The notes under the pieces are model-generated. The model was not told the origin of the DNA. It did no database searches and saw nothing but the letters and a program-made list of their open reading frames with translations. A stretch of 64,000 bases of DNA from Nonomuraea muscovyensis (GTDB lineage Bacteria; Actinomycetota; Actinomycetes; Streptosporangiales; Streptosporangiaceae), in contig NZ_JACHJB010000002.1 in assembly GCF_014207745.1 (NCBI RefSeq), forward strand, positions 434,001 through 498,000, read 5' to 3'. This document shows, piece after piece, positions 1-8,943 of this stretch. The position numbers were made by a program, and so were the translations under genes. How positions within the stretch are numbered: position 1 is the stretch's first letter; each line of letters opens with the position of its first letter.

Positions 1-3000
1 CTGCGGTGGATGGCGGTGAGCGCTTCCCGTACGGCGGGAGCCATGCGGCGGCCGTCGCCGCAGACGTAGACGTACGCGCCGTCCTGCAGAGCCCGCCACA
101 CCGTGTCGGACTCGGCGATGACGGCGTCCTGGACGTACCGGGCCGGATGGTCGACCACCGCGGAGAAGGCGGCGTGCACCTTCGCGATCCCGGCCTGCTC
201 CCAGGCGTGCATCTCCTCCCGGTAGAACCAGTCGTGCTCCGGGTGGCGGCAGCCGACGAAGACCTGGGACGGGCCCACCTTCGTGCCGTTCTCCCGCTGC
301 CAGGCGCGCTCCTCCAGGAAGCCGCGCAGCGGCGCGACGCCGGTGCCGGGGCCGATGAGGATGAGCGGCGCGGCGGGGTCGGCGGGCGGCGCGAAGGGAG
401 GGGAGGGCACGCGCACGTAACCGTAGAAGACGTCTCCCGGCTTGAGCCGTCCCAGGTACTGCGAGCACAGGCCGCGGTACGTGCCGTTGCCCGACAGCGC
501 GGTGCCTTCGACGAGGCCGACGGTCAGCCGGACCTGGCGCGGGTTGGCCAGCGGAGAGGAGGAGATGGAGTAGAAGCGGGGGCGGATGGGCCCCGTCATC
601 TCCAGGAACGCCGCCAGCGGCAGTTCGACGGCGGGGAAGCGCTCAAGAAGGTCGAGCACCGAGACCCGCTTACCGAGGATCTCCTCCTGATACCGCTCGT
701 CGGCCTCCTCGGTGTCGGCCGTGCAGGCCTGCAGCTGCGGCTTGGTCCAGGGACACCGGGTGTGCTCGGCCAGGGCGCGCACCTGGGTGCGAGTGGCCAC
801 ATCCTGCAGCTCCAGGAACTCGGTGAACAGCAGGCCCGCGGTGACGGGCGTGCCCACCGGCAGGTGCGTCCTGCCGCCGCCGGGCTGGTCGAGCCGGAAC
901 ACCTGGTCGCGGTCGACACCGAGCCGCGCCAGCGCGCGGTCGACGAGCGCCGGCTCGTTCTTGGCGAAGACGGCCAGGTGGTTGCCGGTCTCGTAGGTGG
1001 CGCCCTCGGGCAGCTCGATGATGATGGACTTCGCCGAGGGGCGCGGCGGCTCGATGCTGAAGTCCCACAGCCCGGTCGCGTCGCTGACGAGTTCCTCGTT
1101 GGCGACCACGGTCAGCGGATAGGCCTGCTCGGAGACGATCGCGGGACGCACGTCCGCCTCGGTCAGCAGTCGCACCCGGTAGCGTGGCGCGCCGTCGTCG
1201 GAGGTGTTCGCGGCGTACTCCTCGGCCAGGGTGGCCCACAGGGTGTCCGTCCAGCGGGTGGCCATGCCGTCGAAGTCACCGGCGGCGTCCGCCGCACCGC
1301 GCTCGACCACCGGAGTCGCGCCGGCGGCCAGCAGGGCGGCCTCGATCCGCTTGGGGAACGCCTGGTAGCTCGCCACCCACTGGGTGTTGCCGGCGCCCAG
1401 CAACGCGAAGCGCACGCCCGACAGCGAGCCCTCGGGGAGCCCGCCGGCGATCAGGTCGTCGAAGCGCTGGGCATTGTCGGGTGCCTTGCCGTTGTAGCTC
1501 GCGGCCACGACCACGAGCAGGCCCTCGGTGGGCAGGTTCTCGGCCAGGTCGTCCAGGCTCAGCAACGTGGTCCCGAACCCGGACCGCTCGCCGCGGTCGG
1601 CGATCGTGCGCGCCAGGTCCTCGCAACTGCCCAGGCTGGAGCCGTAGGCGACCGTGAGGTTCACCCCGACGCCGCTGACCGCGGCCGCCTGCTGAGCCTG
1701 GTCACTCCGCGGGTCCGAGACGCCGAAGACCGCTCGCTCGCGCTCCTGCCGGGGACGGACGACGACCTCGAAGTCGCCCGGCTTGCGCGTCAGCGCCTCC
1801 CGCACGTCCATCTTGTAGTCGTTGATGTCGGAGAACTTGAACTTCTGCAGCACCAGCGCGAGAGCCAGGCGGGCCTCGGTGAGCGCGAACTGCCGGCCGA
1901 TGCAGGCACGCCGGCCGTTGCCGAACGGCTTGTAGGCGTGCGGGTGCTGCTTGGCCCGGTTCTCCGGCAGCCACCGGTCGATGTCGAACTCCAGCGGCCG
2001 TTCCCACGCCTTGGGATGGGTGTGCAGCGGGAACATCAGCAGGTTCGTCTTCGTGCCCTGCTTCAGGTGGTAGCGGCCGCCGATGACCGTGTCCTCCAGC
2101 GGCGCCTTCATGATCTGTGGGATGGGAGCCCACAGGCGCAGGGTCTCCTCCAGGACGCGCGGGATGACATCCAGCTTCATGATCGTGTCGTGGTCGGGGG
2201 CCGTGTCGCCCGGCAGCATCCGGTCCACCTCGGCGTAGGCCTGGGCCAGCACCTGCGGGTTGCGCAGCAGCGAGTACGTGGCGAATGACAGCAGACCGCT
2301 GGTGGTCTCATGACCGGCGATCAGGAACGTCAGCACCTGGTCCCGGACGTTGTCGTCGCCCAGCGGCCTGCCGGCCTCGGGGTCGACGGCCTCCAGCATC
2401 AGGCCCAGCAGGTCGTCCTCGGCGCTGCTCTTCCCCTGACGGCGCTCCTTGATCACGGTCTCGACCAGCTCGCGCATCAGCTGGATGTTCTCGCGGTACG
2501 CCCTGTCGTCGGCTTTGCGGAGCTTGGTCATCATCGGCAGCTCCTGCGAGCGCCGCATCGACTCCACCAGCGCCTGCAGCAGCGCCGTGAGGAAGGGGTG
2601 CAGCTCCTCGTCGCGGAAGGAGTCGAACCGGTGACCGAACCCCGACAGGGCGATGGTGTCCAGTGTCAGCCGGGTGTAGTCGTCGGTCACCTTGACCAGC
2701 TGCCCCTGTCGGCGCTCCCACTTGCCCGCCAGGTTCTGGGCGATCTCCAGCATCTGCCCGAAGTAGCTCTTCATCGCCCGCTGGCTGAAGGCCGGCATGA
2801 GGATCCGGTGCGCCATGCCCCAGGCCTCCTCGTCGTCGTGGGCGGTGAACAGGCCCGCGCCGGCGTAGTCCCGGACATGGCTCAGCGGCGGGAGGATCGG
2901 CTTGCCGAACCGGGTCTCGTCGCAGACCTCCGTCACCAGGCCAGGGTCGTAGACGAAGACGTTCTCCTGGCCGGCGATGTCCAAGCTGAAGATGCCCTCG

Positions 3001-3134
3001 GGGAACTGCCCGGCCAGCTCACCGAAGTATGCGACCGGGTTGATGTCGGGGATCTGGGGTGTGTGGCCGAGGATCGGGATCCCGCGCGGGGACCGAATGG
3101 GACGAAGGCCGGTGACGGACTGCGTGGTGGTCAT
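1..3134 (-). CDS. CYP102-type self-sufficient cytochrome P450/NADPH reductase (3' end outside window)
   Basis: This is a fusion of a fatty-acid hydroxylase-type P450 with a diflavin (FMN + FAD/NADPH) reductase, as in P450-BM3, so NADPH electrons pass to heme within one cytosolic chain. The ATG at 3132-3134 follows an AAGGAG box with a 7-nt gap. The N-terminal half is heme domain, with the cysteine loop PFGNGRRACIGRQ at about residue 410. The flavodoxin-like FMN domain and the ferredoxin-reductase-like domain follow. About 1044 codons lie in the window. BM3 is about 1048 aa, and the last visible residues (MAPAVREAL) match the BM3 region some 25-30 residues before its end, so only the tail is missing. 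CYP102 genes often sit beside a divergent TetR gene; here that neighbour is only a remnant. Family assignment is firm; the substrate is not inferable. Confidence 0.93.
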   Translation of the reverse strand, partial: MTTTQSVTGLRPIRSPRGIPILGHTPQIPDINPVAYFGELAGQFPEGIFSLDIAGQENVFVYDPGLVTEVCDETRFGKPILPPLSHVRDYAGAGLFTAHDDEEAWGMAHRILMPAFSQRAMKSYFGQMLEIAQNLAGKWERRQGQLVKVTDDYTRLTLDTIALSGFGHRFDSFRDEELHPFLTALLQALVESMRRSQELPMMTKLRKADDRAYRENIQLMRELVETVIKERRQGKSSAEDDLLGLMLEAVDPEAGRPLGDDNVRDQVLTFLIAGHETTSGLLSFATYSLLRNPQVLAQAYAEVDRMLPGDTAPDHDTIMKLDVIPRVLEETLRLWAPIPQIMKAPLEDTVIGGRYHLKQGTKTNLLMFPLHTHPKAWERPLEFDIDRWLPENRAKQHPHAYKPFGNGRRACIGRQFALTEARLALALVLQKFKFSDINDYKMDVREALTRKPGDFEVVVRPRQERERAVFGVSDPRSDQAQQAAAVSGVGVNLTVAYGSSLGSCEDLARTIADRGERSGFGTTLLSLDDLAENLPTEGLLVVVAASYNGKAPDNAQRFDDLIAGGLPEGSLSGVRFALLGAGNTQWVASYQAFPKRIEAALLAAGATPVVERGAADAAGDFDGMATRWTDTLWATLAEEYAANTSDDGAPRYRVRLLTEADVRPAIVSEQAYPLTVVANEELVSDATGLWDFSIEPPRPSAKSIIIELPEGATYETGNHLAVFAKNEPALVDRALARLGVDRDQVFRLDQPGGGRTHLPVGTPVTAGLLFTEFLELQDVATRTQVRALAEHTRCPWTKPQLQACTADTEEADERYQEEILGKRVSVLDLLERFPAVELPLAAFLEMTGPIRPRFYSISSSPLANPRQVRLTVGLVEGTALSGNGTYRGLCSQYLGRLKPGDVFYGYVRVPSPPFAPPADPAAPLILIGPGTGVAPLRGFLEERAWQRENGTKVGPSQVFVGCRHPEHDWFYREEMHAWEQAGIAKVHAAFSAVVDHPARYVQDAVIAESDTVWRALQDGAYVYVCGDGRRMAPAVREALTAIHR

Positions 3135-3204
3135 GAATTTCTCCTTCGCACGTTGCGGCAGGTGGTTGCTCCGGTGCGGACCCGCGCTCTCAGCTCGCTG
3201 TATC

Positions 3205-3385
3205 TGATGATTTCGTCACTTATGGACAGTATCGTCATTCATGCAATGACTTGCCAAAGCAGTAGTGAGGATTCCGTCACTCTTGACGGATCCCACTACA
3301 GCGGAACGCGCACCACAGCCGACAGGCGCGCACCCGCGCCGCGCTCATCCAGCGCGGCCCAGACCTTCATCGCCCACGGCAACAG
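3205..3385 (+). pseudogene. Broken duplicate of TetR promoter and 5' end
   Basis: This block is an inverted, nearly identical copy of about 15176-15395, which holds the promoter and first codons of the intact TetR gene. The copy has lost the Shine-Dalgarno site, start codon and about the first 13 codons: after ACCACAGCCGACAG the sequence jumps directly to GCGCGCACCCGCGCC, which is internal coding sequence in the intact copy. Similarity stops near 3385 inside the helix-turn-helix region, so no repressor can be made. Its position divergent from CYP102 suggests the ancestral order was tetR facing CYP102. Confidence 0.85.
3269..3293. promoter_or_regulatory. Putative TetR operator upstream of CYP102
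   Basis: An inverted repeat with CCGTCA and TGACGG arms around a 4-nt centre, flanked by symmetrical GGATt/GGATC ends. The same repeat occurs at 15311-15335 beside the intact TetR gene. It lies about 135 nt upstream of the CYP102 start. Operator function is inferred from the symmetry and from its conservation in both copies. Confidence 0.55.
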
Positions 3386-3398
3386 GCCCAGCAGGGCA

Positions 3399-3520
3399 GG
3401 CGGGAGCCGGGTCGGGCGGCGGGTTCGACCGCGACGTTGTAGCCGAGGGCCTCAAGCTGAGCGCTCTCCCCGGACCCCGGGCCAGGTAGCGGTTGCCGTG
3501 CCTGGCGCGCCGCCCTCGAC
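3399..3520 (-). pseudogene. IS110-family transposase scrap
   Basis: Minus-strand fragments read HGNRYLAR and then QLEALGYNVAVEPAA. Both resemble conserved pieces of the C-terminal half of IS110-family transposases, but the sequence normally between them is deleted. No start, catalytic region or ends are recognisable. This is a short remnant between the TetR duplicate and the ISL3 end. Confidence 0.45.
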
Positions 3521-3656
3521 CAGCGCATCTCCATCCCCGAACGGTCAACGAGGTGACAGCGGAGTGATGAGTGCCTGTGTCAGTGGTAGGCCCTCTGGCG
3601 AGTGTCAACGACACTCGAATTCTGGATCAGGCACACTTTCCGTGATCGGACCCTGG

Positions 3657-3736
3657 TCAGTCGGTCAGCAGGATGCGTTTGCGCAGGAGATCGGGGTTGG
3701 CGCGGCCGTACATCTGGCGTTTCAGCAGCTTAAAAG
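3657..3736 (-). pseudogene. ISL3 transposase, C-terminal fragment
   Basis: Read on the minus strand this encodes KLLKRQMYGRANPDLL and a few further residues before a TGA at 3657-3659. That is the invariant end of ISL3-family transposases. It is the missing tail of the large fragment at 8944-10528, separated from it by the inserted tyrosine-recombinase transposon. On its own it has no start and is not expressed as a protein. Confidence 0.88.
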
Positions 3737-3804
3737 TTACGTGGAATCTGGCCGTGGAGGTGATCATGTCTCCTCGGTCCTGACCACGGAACTGGGGAGA
3801 TGGT

Positions 3805-4902
3805 TTGAGCGGCACGGTGGTGCTGGAGGAGAAGTGGCCGGTGCTGGGCCGGCATGCGCGGGCGGCCGAGTGGCTGCGGATCTGGGTGGACCTGGGAAGG
3901 GCGCCGCGGACGATCGATGCCTACGCGCGCGGATTGGCCGAGTACCTGCAGGTGTGCGAGCGCGAGGGCGTCGACCCGGTGACGGCCAGCCGGGCGCACA
4001 TCGGCGTGTTCGTGCGGGCGTTGACCGAGCGTCGCAGCCGTCGGGGCGCGAACGTCGTCGCGCTCGATTCGGGCTCCGGCTTGTCGAACGCCACCATCCA
4101 GCAGCGGATCGTGCCGGTCAGGCTGTTCTACGACCACCTCATGGAGGAGGGCCTGCGGGATTCCAACCCGGTCGGCCGGGGACGGTACACGCCGGGCCGG
4201 CGCTGGGGCGGGTCTCTGGGCGGGCATCAGCGTGGTCTGGTGCCCCGGTTGACGAAGCTGCCGTGGATCCCCACCGAGCAGCAGTGGAGGAACGTCCTGG
4301 CGGTCGCGGCCGAGGAACCCATCCGCAACCGAGTCATGCTCACCCTGGCCTACGACGCCGCGTTGCGGCGCGAAGAGCTGTGCTTGCTGCGCACCGACGA
4401 CCTCGACCCTGCGCACCGCACCCTGCGGATCAGGGCGGAGACCACGAAGAACCGGCTGGAGCGTGTGGTGCCGTACTCGGCGGCGACCGGTGTGCTGTTG
4501 TCGAGGTATCTGGCGCACCGGATGAGGATCAGCAGGGCGCGCGGGCCGTTGTTCCTGTCGGAATCGCGGCGCAATCACGCTCAGCCGTTGAGTTTGTGGA
4601 CCTGGTCGAAGGTCGTACGCCGCATCGCGCTGGCCGCCGAGGCTCCGCAGTTCTCCACTCACACGACCCGGCATCTGTGCCTGACGGACCTGGCCCGGAT
4701 GGGCTGGGAGTTGCACGCGATCGCGACGTTCGCCGGGCATCGCCATACCGACTCCACGCTGCAGTACATCCACCTGTCCGGCCGGGACTTGGCCGACAAG
4801 CTCAGCCGCGGCATGGAGCACATCCATGCGTGGCGCATCGCGATGCTCACCGGCCTCGACACCCCTGCGGCGATCGCGACGACGACGGGAACGTCGCGAT
4901 GA
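3805..4902 (+). CDS. Tyrosine recombinase, TnpA-like
   Basis: A 365-aa site-specific recombinase of the phage-integrase fold. Residues about 20-110 form a SAM-like core-binding domain; the catalytic domain follows with the conserved arginine in ALRREELC, then HTTRH, GHR and the nucleophilic tyrosine in LQYIHLSG near residue 315. All members of the R-H-R-H-Y set are visible, so the enzyme looks active. The TTG start has a GGGGAG-type ribosome site a few bases upstream. Its stop overlaps the start of the next recombinase by ATGA (4899-4902), implying translational coupling. In Tn554, TnpA and TnpB act together in cutting and joining; the same is inferred here. Confidence 0.85.
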   Translation: MSGTVVLEEKWPVLGRHARAAEWLRIWVDLGRAPRTIDAYARGLAEYLQVCEREGVDPVTASRAHIGVFVRALTERRSRRGANVVALDSGSGLSNATIQQRIVPVRLFYDHLMEEGLRDSNPVGRGRYTPGRRWGGSLGGHQRGLVPRLTKLPWIPTEQQWRNVLAVAAEEPIRNRVMLTLAYDAALRREELCLLRTDDLDPAHRTLRIRAETTKNRLERVVPYSAATGVLLSRYLAHRMRISRARGPLFLSESRRNHAQPLSLWTWSKVVRRIALAAEAPQFSTHTTRHLCLTDLARMGWELHAIATFAGHRHTDSTLQYIHLSGRDLADKLSRGMEHIHAWRIAMLTGLDTPAAIATTTGTSR

Positions 4903-7220
4903 CCGCCGCGCTGCCCGGGGCCGCCGAGGCTCCCGCGCCCCGCTGGTGCTCACCCCTTGCTGGTCACCGCTTCGACACGACGGTTGAGGTTCGCGCCGAC
5001 GAGATACAGGGCATCGCCGAACTCGGTGTTCGTAACCTGCGGCGGCTGCAATATTACGACCGGTCCGCGCCCGGCTGGATCATGATCGGACGGCTGCTGC
5101 GTCCGCTGGAGGTCGTCAACGCCGGCCTGGACGGCCCGGTCACGCAGCATCGGCGACGCGCCATGCGGGATGTCGTCGCGCTCCTGCTGCTGCGCTGCGC
5201 CGAGGAGGGCCGGACCTTCTGGGGTTGGACCGAGGAAGGATGGGTCCACCTGCTCGGCCGTGACCAGGCCGAGTTTCATCGCCACGCGCCCGCTTGGGCC
5301 GGTGACGAGGTCCGCCCCTACCTGGCGGCGCACGCCTATCTGCTGGGCTCGTTCACCGGCTTCGACCGCCTCGGCAGCTTCCAACGCCTCACCCTGGCTC
5401 GGCAGATCTTCGGACGCGACCGTCTGAGTAACGAGCTCGCTCAGGCTCGAGCCGTCCTGGACGAGTGGGGTTACCGGCTCGGCCGCGACGACGACACGTT
5501 GCTGCCGATGGTGGCCTGCCGGCTGTTCCTGCTCAACCGCAGCCCTCATGTCGACCAGCTGAGCACCGAGTTGTTCGATCGGGTGCGGCGCGACCGTCTG
5601 CTGCCAGGCTCGCAGATGAACACCTTGCACGCCCTGCAGCGGGCGGTGAGCGCGCTGGGGTTCTGCGATCCGCCCCGGCAGGGCACCGGCCGTCACTCGG
5701 CCCGGGCCATCGGCGGCGCACCAGAGTGGGAGCGGTGGGTCGACCGCTGGCATGCCACCTCGACGTTGACGCCCCGCACCCGCAGCGGCGTCCGCTCCAA
5801 CCTGCTCAAAGTCGGCCGCTGGCTCCAGGCCGAGCGCCCCGACGCCGCCGACCCGGCCGACTGGACCCGGCAGACCTGCGCGGCCTGGGTCGCCGCGCTC
5901 GACCGGATGAAGGTCGGTGACTACGTCCAGCGCACCGTCGGCCTGAAGGACCGTGTCGGCAAGCCGCTGGCAGCCAGCAGCAAGGAGGGGCAGCTCGCCG
6001 CGCTGCGCAGGTTCTTCACCGACTGCCAGGAATGGGAGTGGCTGCCCCGCGGTTTCGACCCGCAACGCGTGCTGGCGACCCCGCGCAGCATCACCGCGCT
6101 GCTCGGCCCGAACCCCCGTGTGATCGCTGACGAGATCTGGGCCAAGCTGTTGTGGGCGGGCCTGAACCTCCACCAGGGCGACCTGCCGCAGACTAAATCA
6201 GGGCACTTCTATCCGATCGAGCTCGTCCGCGCGATCACCGTGACGTGGCTGTTCAGCGGGCTGCGCAGTGACGAGATCGCCCGGCTGCGCCTCGGGTGCA
6301 TCCGCTGGCAGCACCAGGACGCCCCGATTCCTGGCGACTCCGACCAGGTTCTGGCCCGCGACGCGGTCTGCCTCCTGGACGTTCCTCCGCACAAGACCGG
6401 AACCGCATTCACCAAGCCCGTCGATCCCATCCTCGGCCAGGCCATCGATGCCTGGCAAACCGTCCGCCCCGACCAGCCAGTCTTCGTCGACCGCCGCACC
6501 GGCGAGCAGGTGAACCTGCTGTTCGCCTTCCGTGCCCGCCGCATCTCCTCCTCCTACATCAACAACACCGTCATCCCCATGCTCTGCCGCAAGGCCGGCG
6601 TCCCGGCTGCCGACGTCCGCGGGAACATCACCAGCCACCGGGCCCGCTCCACCATCGCCAGCCAGCTCTACAACGCCAAGGAGCCGATGACGCTGTTCGA
6701 GCTGCAAGCCTGGCTCGGGCACCGCTCCCCGCAGTCCACCCAGTACTACGCCAAGATCACCCCAACGACGCTGACGCGGGCCTACACCGACGCCGGATAC
6801 TTCGAACGCAACGTCCGCACCATCGAGGTGCTGGTCGACCGGGACGCCGTCGAGAGCGGGGCCGCGGCCGCCGGTGAGCCGTGGCAGTACTACGACCTGG
6901 GCCACGGGTTCTGCAACTACACCTTCTTCGAGCAGTGTCCACACTGGATGGCCTGCGCCAAGTGTGACTTCTACACCCCGAAGGACTCCTCCAAGGCTCT
7001 GCTGCTGGAGGCTAAGGACAACCTGCAGCGCATGCTCGCCGCCGTCCCGCTCACCGACGACGAACGCGCCGCGGTCGACGACGGCAAGGCTGCCTTGGAC
7101 CGGCTGCTCGGCCAGCTCGCCGACATCCCCACCCCCGCCGGACCCACGCCCCGGCAGATCAGCACTCCGGCCCAGGCGACCCTGCTGCCGGTCATCGAGA
7201 TCAACCGGAGGCCGACCTAG
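4899..7220 (+). CDS. Large tyrosine recombinase, TnpB-like
   Basis: A 773-aa recombinase. The long N-terminal region (about 1-280) has no recognised motif; a core-binding domain follows, then a catalytic domain with R in GLRSDEIARL, HRAR, GHR and a YY pair (SPQSTQYYAKITPT). The tail holds a cysteine cluster, CNYTFFEQCP then CAKCDFY, that could bind zinc, followed by a helical segment. This architecture matches TnpB of Tn554-like elements, though it is longer than the 630-aa prototype. Its ATG overlaps the tnpA stop. Its TAG stop (7218-7220) has been hit by an IS5-family element; the insertion regenerates TAG with the first base of the IS, so the protein is unchanged. Confidence 0.83.
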   Translation: MTAALPGAAEAPAPRWCSPLAGHRFDTTVEVRADEIQGIAELGVRNLRRLQYYDRSAPGWIMIGRLLRPLEVVNAGLDGPVTQHRRRAMRDVVALLLLRCAEEGRTFWGWTEEGWVHLLGRDQAEFHRHAPAWAGDEVRPYLAAHAYLLGSFTGFDRLGSFQRLTLARQIFGRDRLSNELAQARAVLDEWGYRLGRDDDTLLPMVACRLFLLNRSPHVDQLSTELFDRVRRDRLLPGSQMNTLHALQRAVSALGFCDPPRQGTGRHSARAIGGAPEWERWVDRWHATSTLTPRTRSGVRSNLLKVGRWLQAERPDAADPADWTRQTCAAWVAALDRMKVGDYVQRTVGLKDRVGKPLAASSKEGQLAALRRFFTDCQEWEWLPRGFDPQRVLATPRSITALLGPNPRVIADEIWAKLLWAGLNLHQGDLPQTKSGHFYPIELVRAITVTWLFSGLRSDEIARLRLGCIRWQHQDAPIPGDSDQVLARDAVCLLDVPPHKTGTAFTKPVDPILGQAIDAWQTVRPDQPVFVDRRTGEQVNLLFAFRARRISSSYINNTVIPMLCRKAGVPAADVRGNITSHRARSTIASQLYNAKEPMTLFELQAWLGHRSPQSTQYYAKITPTTLTRAYTDAGYFERNVRTIEVLVDRDAVESGAAAAGEPWQYYDLGHGFCNYTFFEQCPHWMACAKCDFYTPKDSSKALLLEAKDNLQRMLAAVPLTDDERAAVDDGKAALDRLLGQLADIPTPAGPTPRQISTPAQATLLPVIEINRRPT

Positions 7221-8320
7221 GAGCTGTTTGGGATTCGGATCTTGGTGGGGTCGGTGCTGGGCTGGTCGTGACTGGTAGAACTCGGATGTGGCGCGCTTCG
7301 ATGTGACCGATGCCGAGTGGGCTTTGATCGAGCCGCATCTGCCGGTAGCGGCTACCGGGCCGCTGCCGCGGCGGGTGCGTGATCAGTTCAATGGGATCTT
7401 GTGGCGGTTTCGCACCGGATCCGGCTGGCGTGACGTGCCGGAACGGTACGGGCCGTGGTCCACGGTCTACTCCCGCTTCAACGGCTGGGCCAAGGCCGGG
7501 GTGTTCCAAGGGCTGATGGACGCATTGATCGCCGAGGCCGCATCGCGTGGACAGGTCGGGCTGGAGCTGGTCAGCGTGGACTCTACGATCGTGCGGGCGC
7601 ATCAGGAGTCGGCCGGGCTGGCGGTCGCCGGGGAGACCCTGGATGCGTTGGAGCAGGCGCTGACCGAGGAAAAGGGGGCTCCGCTGCCGGAGCAGCCGCC
7701 GGTGCTGCGGGTGATGCGCCCGAGGCCACACCCGAGGCCGGCGCGTCGCCGCCGCACGAGCGCGCCGCCGTTCGGCGACGCCGCAAGGCGCGGGCGAAGG
7801 CTGCCGCGCTCGGCCGATCCCGGGGCGGGCTGAGCAGCAAGATCCATGCCGCGGTCGATGCCGCCGGGCTGCCGCTGGTCTTCGTGCTCACGCCCGGCCA
7901 AGCCGGCGACTGCCCGCGATTCACCACTGTCCTGGACAAGATCCGCGTGGCCGGACCGGTGGGCCGGCCACGGACCCGCCCGACGGCGGTGGCCGCGGAC
8001 AAGGCCTATTCCTCCAAGGCTAACCGTGCCTATCTGCGCCGCCGCAGGATCGGCGCGGTCATCCCGGAGAAGAGCGACCAGCAGGCCAACCGGAAGAAGA
8101 AGGGCTCAGCCGGTGGGCGGCCTGCCGCCTTCAATCCCGAGCGCTACCGGCAGCGCAACACCATCGAACGCTGCTTCCAGAAGATCAAGGCCTGGCGTGG
8201 CCTGGCGACCCGCTACGACAAGGCCCCGGAAAGCTACGAGGCCGGGCTCTACCTCCGGGGCTTGATCCTGTGGTTAAGACTCCTCACCTCAACCACATGA
8301 TCCGAACTCTAAACAGCTCC
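7220..8320 (+). mobile_element. IS5-family insertion sequence (1101 bp) with TA target duplication
   Basis: The ends are inverted repeats starting GGAGCTGTTT and running about 22 bp with three mismatches (7220-7241 and 8299-8320). The flanking dinucleotide TA is duplicated (7218-7219, 8321-8322). Before insertion the site read CCTAGTC, so the IS landed in the shared stop-codon palindrome of tnpB and the convergent cargo gene. Size, ends and a two-frame transposase fit the IS427-like part of the IS5 family. Confidence 0.9.
7288..8300 (+). CDS. IS5-family transposase, two overlapping frames (probable -1 frameshift)
   Basis: The first frame (GTG at 7288, running to 7833) encodes the N-terminal DUF4096-like part, including WRFRTGSGWRDVPERYGPW and the first catalytic aspartate region VSVDSTIVRAHQ. 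The second frame (open through 8300) supplies the rest: GLSSKIHAAVDAAG, AADKAYSS, and the terminal glutamate region RNTIERCFQKIKAWR of the DDE set. The slippery heptamer A AAG GGG sits in phase at 7671-7677 inside the overlap, which would join the two frames by a -1 shift into a product of about 337 aa. Two-frame transposases of this kind are known in the IS427 group. The IS appears intact. Confidence 0.85.
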
Positions 8321-8850
8321 TAGTCAGGCGGCGCGCCACAGCCCAGTGGGTGCCGCACGAATTCTGGATGAGCGTCGCCGAGATCGATGCTGTTCTCATC
8401 AAGAGCGTTGGCGATGTGGAAACGGCCTGCATCGAAGACGAACTCCACTGCGATGGTGCCGTCCGCCAGGTCATAGCTCGAAGGACGCCACTCGAGGAGA
8501 GCAACTTCGCGCAGTTCCTGGCCGACGAACGGTTCAAGCCGTTCGTCGGCGCTGGACCACGCCGGAGTCAGCTCGAACCACTCCCAGTCACTGATCGCAG
8601 TCGTCGTGTCGATGCTGTTCCAGCTGATCGACAGCTCATCGAGCTTCCAGTGGCAGATCTCTATCTGGACACCGTCGAAGTCCAAGACGACGGGACAGTC
8701 AGCGAACCAGTCCTCGTCCTCGACAAAACGCACGATCGCGAACCCCGTCAGACGCCGGCCACCAAGCGCGGCCAGGTTCGGTCCGTGTTCCTCGCGGACG
8801 GCTTCAAGCCCGACGAGAAAGGTCGGCTCGAAGCCGGAGATCCCCATCAC
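8320..8850 (-). CDS. Unknown transposon cargo protein (176 aa)
   Basis: I do not recognise this family. The protein is acidic and rich in Trp, Asp and Glu (for example DEDWFADCPVVLDFDGV and SDWEWFELTPAW), with no signal peptide, membrane segment or catalytic motif that I can see, and looks like a small soluble alpha/beta protein. It lies between tnpB and the right end of the transposon on the opposite strand, where Tn554-type elements would have tnpC or cargo. Its TAG stop originally shared the CTAG palindrome with the tnpB stop before the IS insertion. The start could be 8850 or the next ATG at 8847. It could be an immunity-type protein, but nothing here proves it. Confidence 0.6.
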   Translation of the reverse strand: MMGISGFEPTFLVGLEAVREEHGPNLAALGGRRLTGFAIVRFVEDEDWFADCPVVLDFDGVQIEICHWKLDELSISWNSIDTTTAISDWEWFELTPAWSSADERLEPFVGQELREVALLEWRPSSYDLADGTIAVEFVFDAGRFHIANALDENSIDLGDAHPEFVRHPLGCGAPPD

Positions 8851-8943
8851 GATTGCCGATTGTCCAGGTTCTTCACGGGACCGGCCAGCCGATAGCTACC
8901 GCCAAGCCGCATGGCCCCGCTTGACAGATCAGATTCCACATAA

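Larger units (their letters stand above)
3737..8943 (+). mobile_element. Tn554-like tyrosine-recombinase transposon inserted in ISL3
   Basis: The segment is bounded by short imperfect terminal inverted repeats, TTACGTGGAATCTG (3737-3750) and its inverted counterpart TTATGTGGAATCTG (8930-8943), with one mismatch. It carries two overlapping tyrosine recombinases on the plus strand, the order and sizes of TnpA and TnpB in Tn554-type elements, plus one opposite-strand cargo gene. A later IS5-family insertion accounts for 1.1 kb. Cutting at the outer edges restores the ISL3 reading frame, apparently leaving about two extra codons, possibly a recombination core. Assignment to the Tn554 group rests on organisation and is inferred. 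Confidence 0.7.

Noticed and set aside
2310-4898. Very long plus-strand open frame through CYP102 and TnpA into TnpB
   Set aside because: It is the GC-biased shadow of CYP102 and tnpA; only the part from 4899 has domain content.
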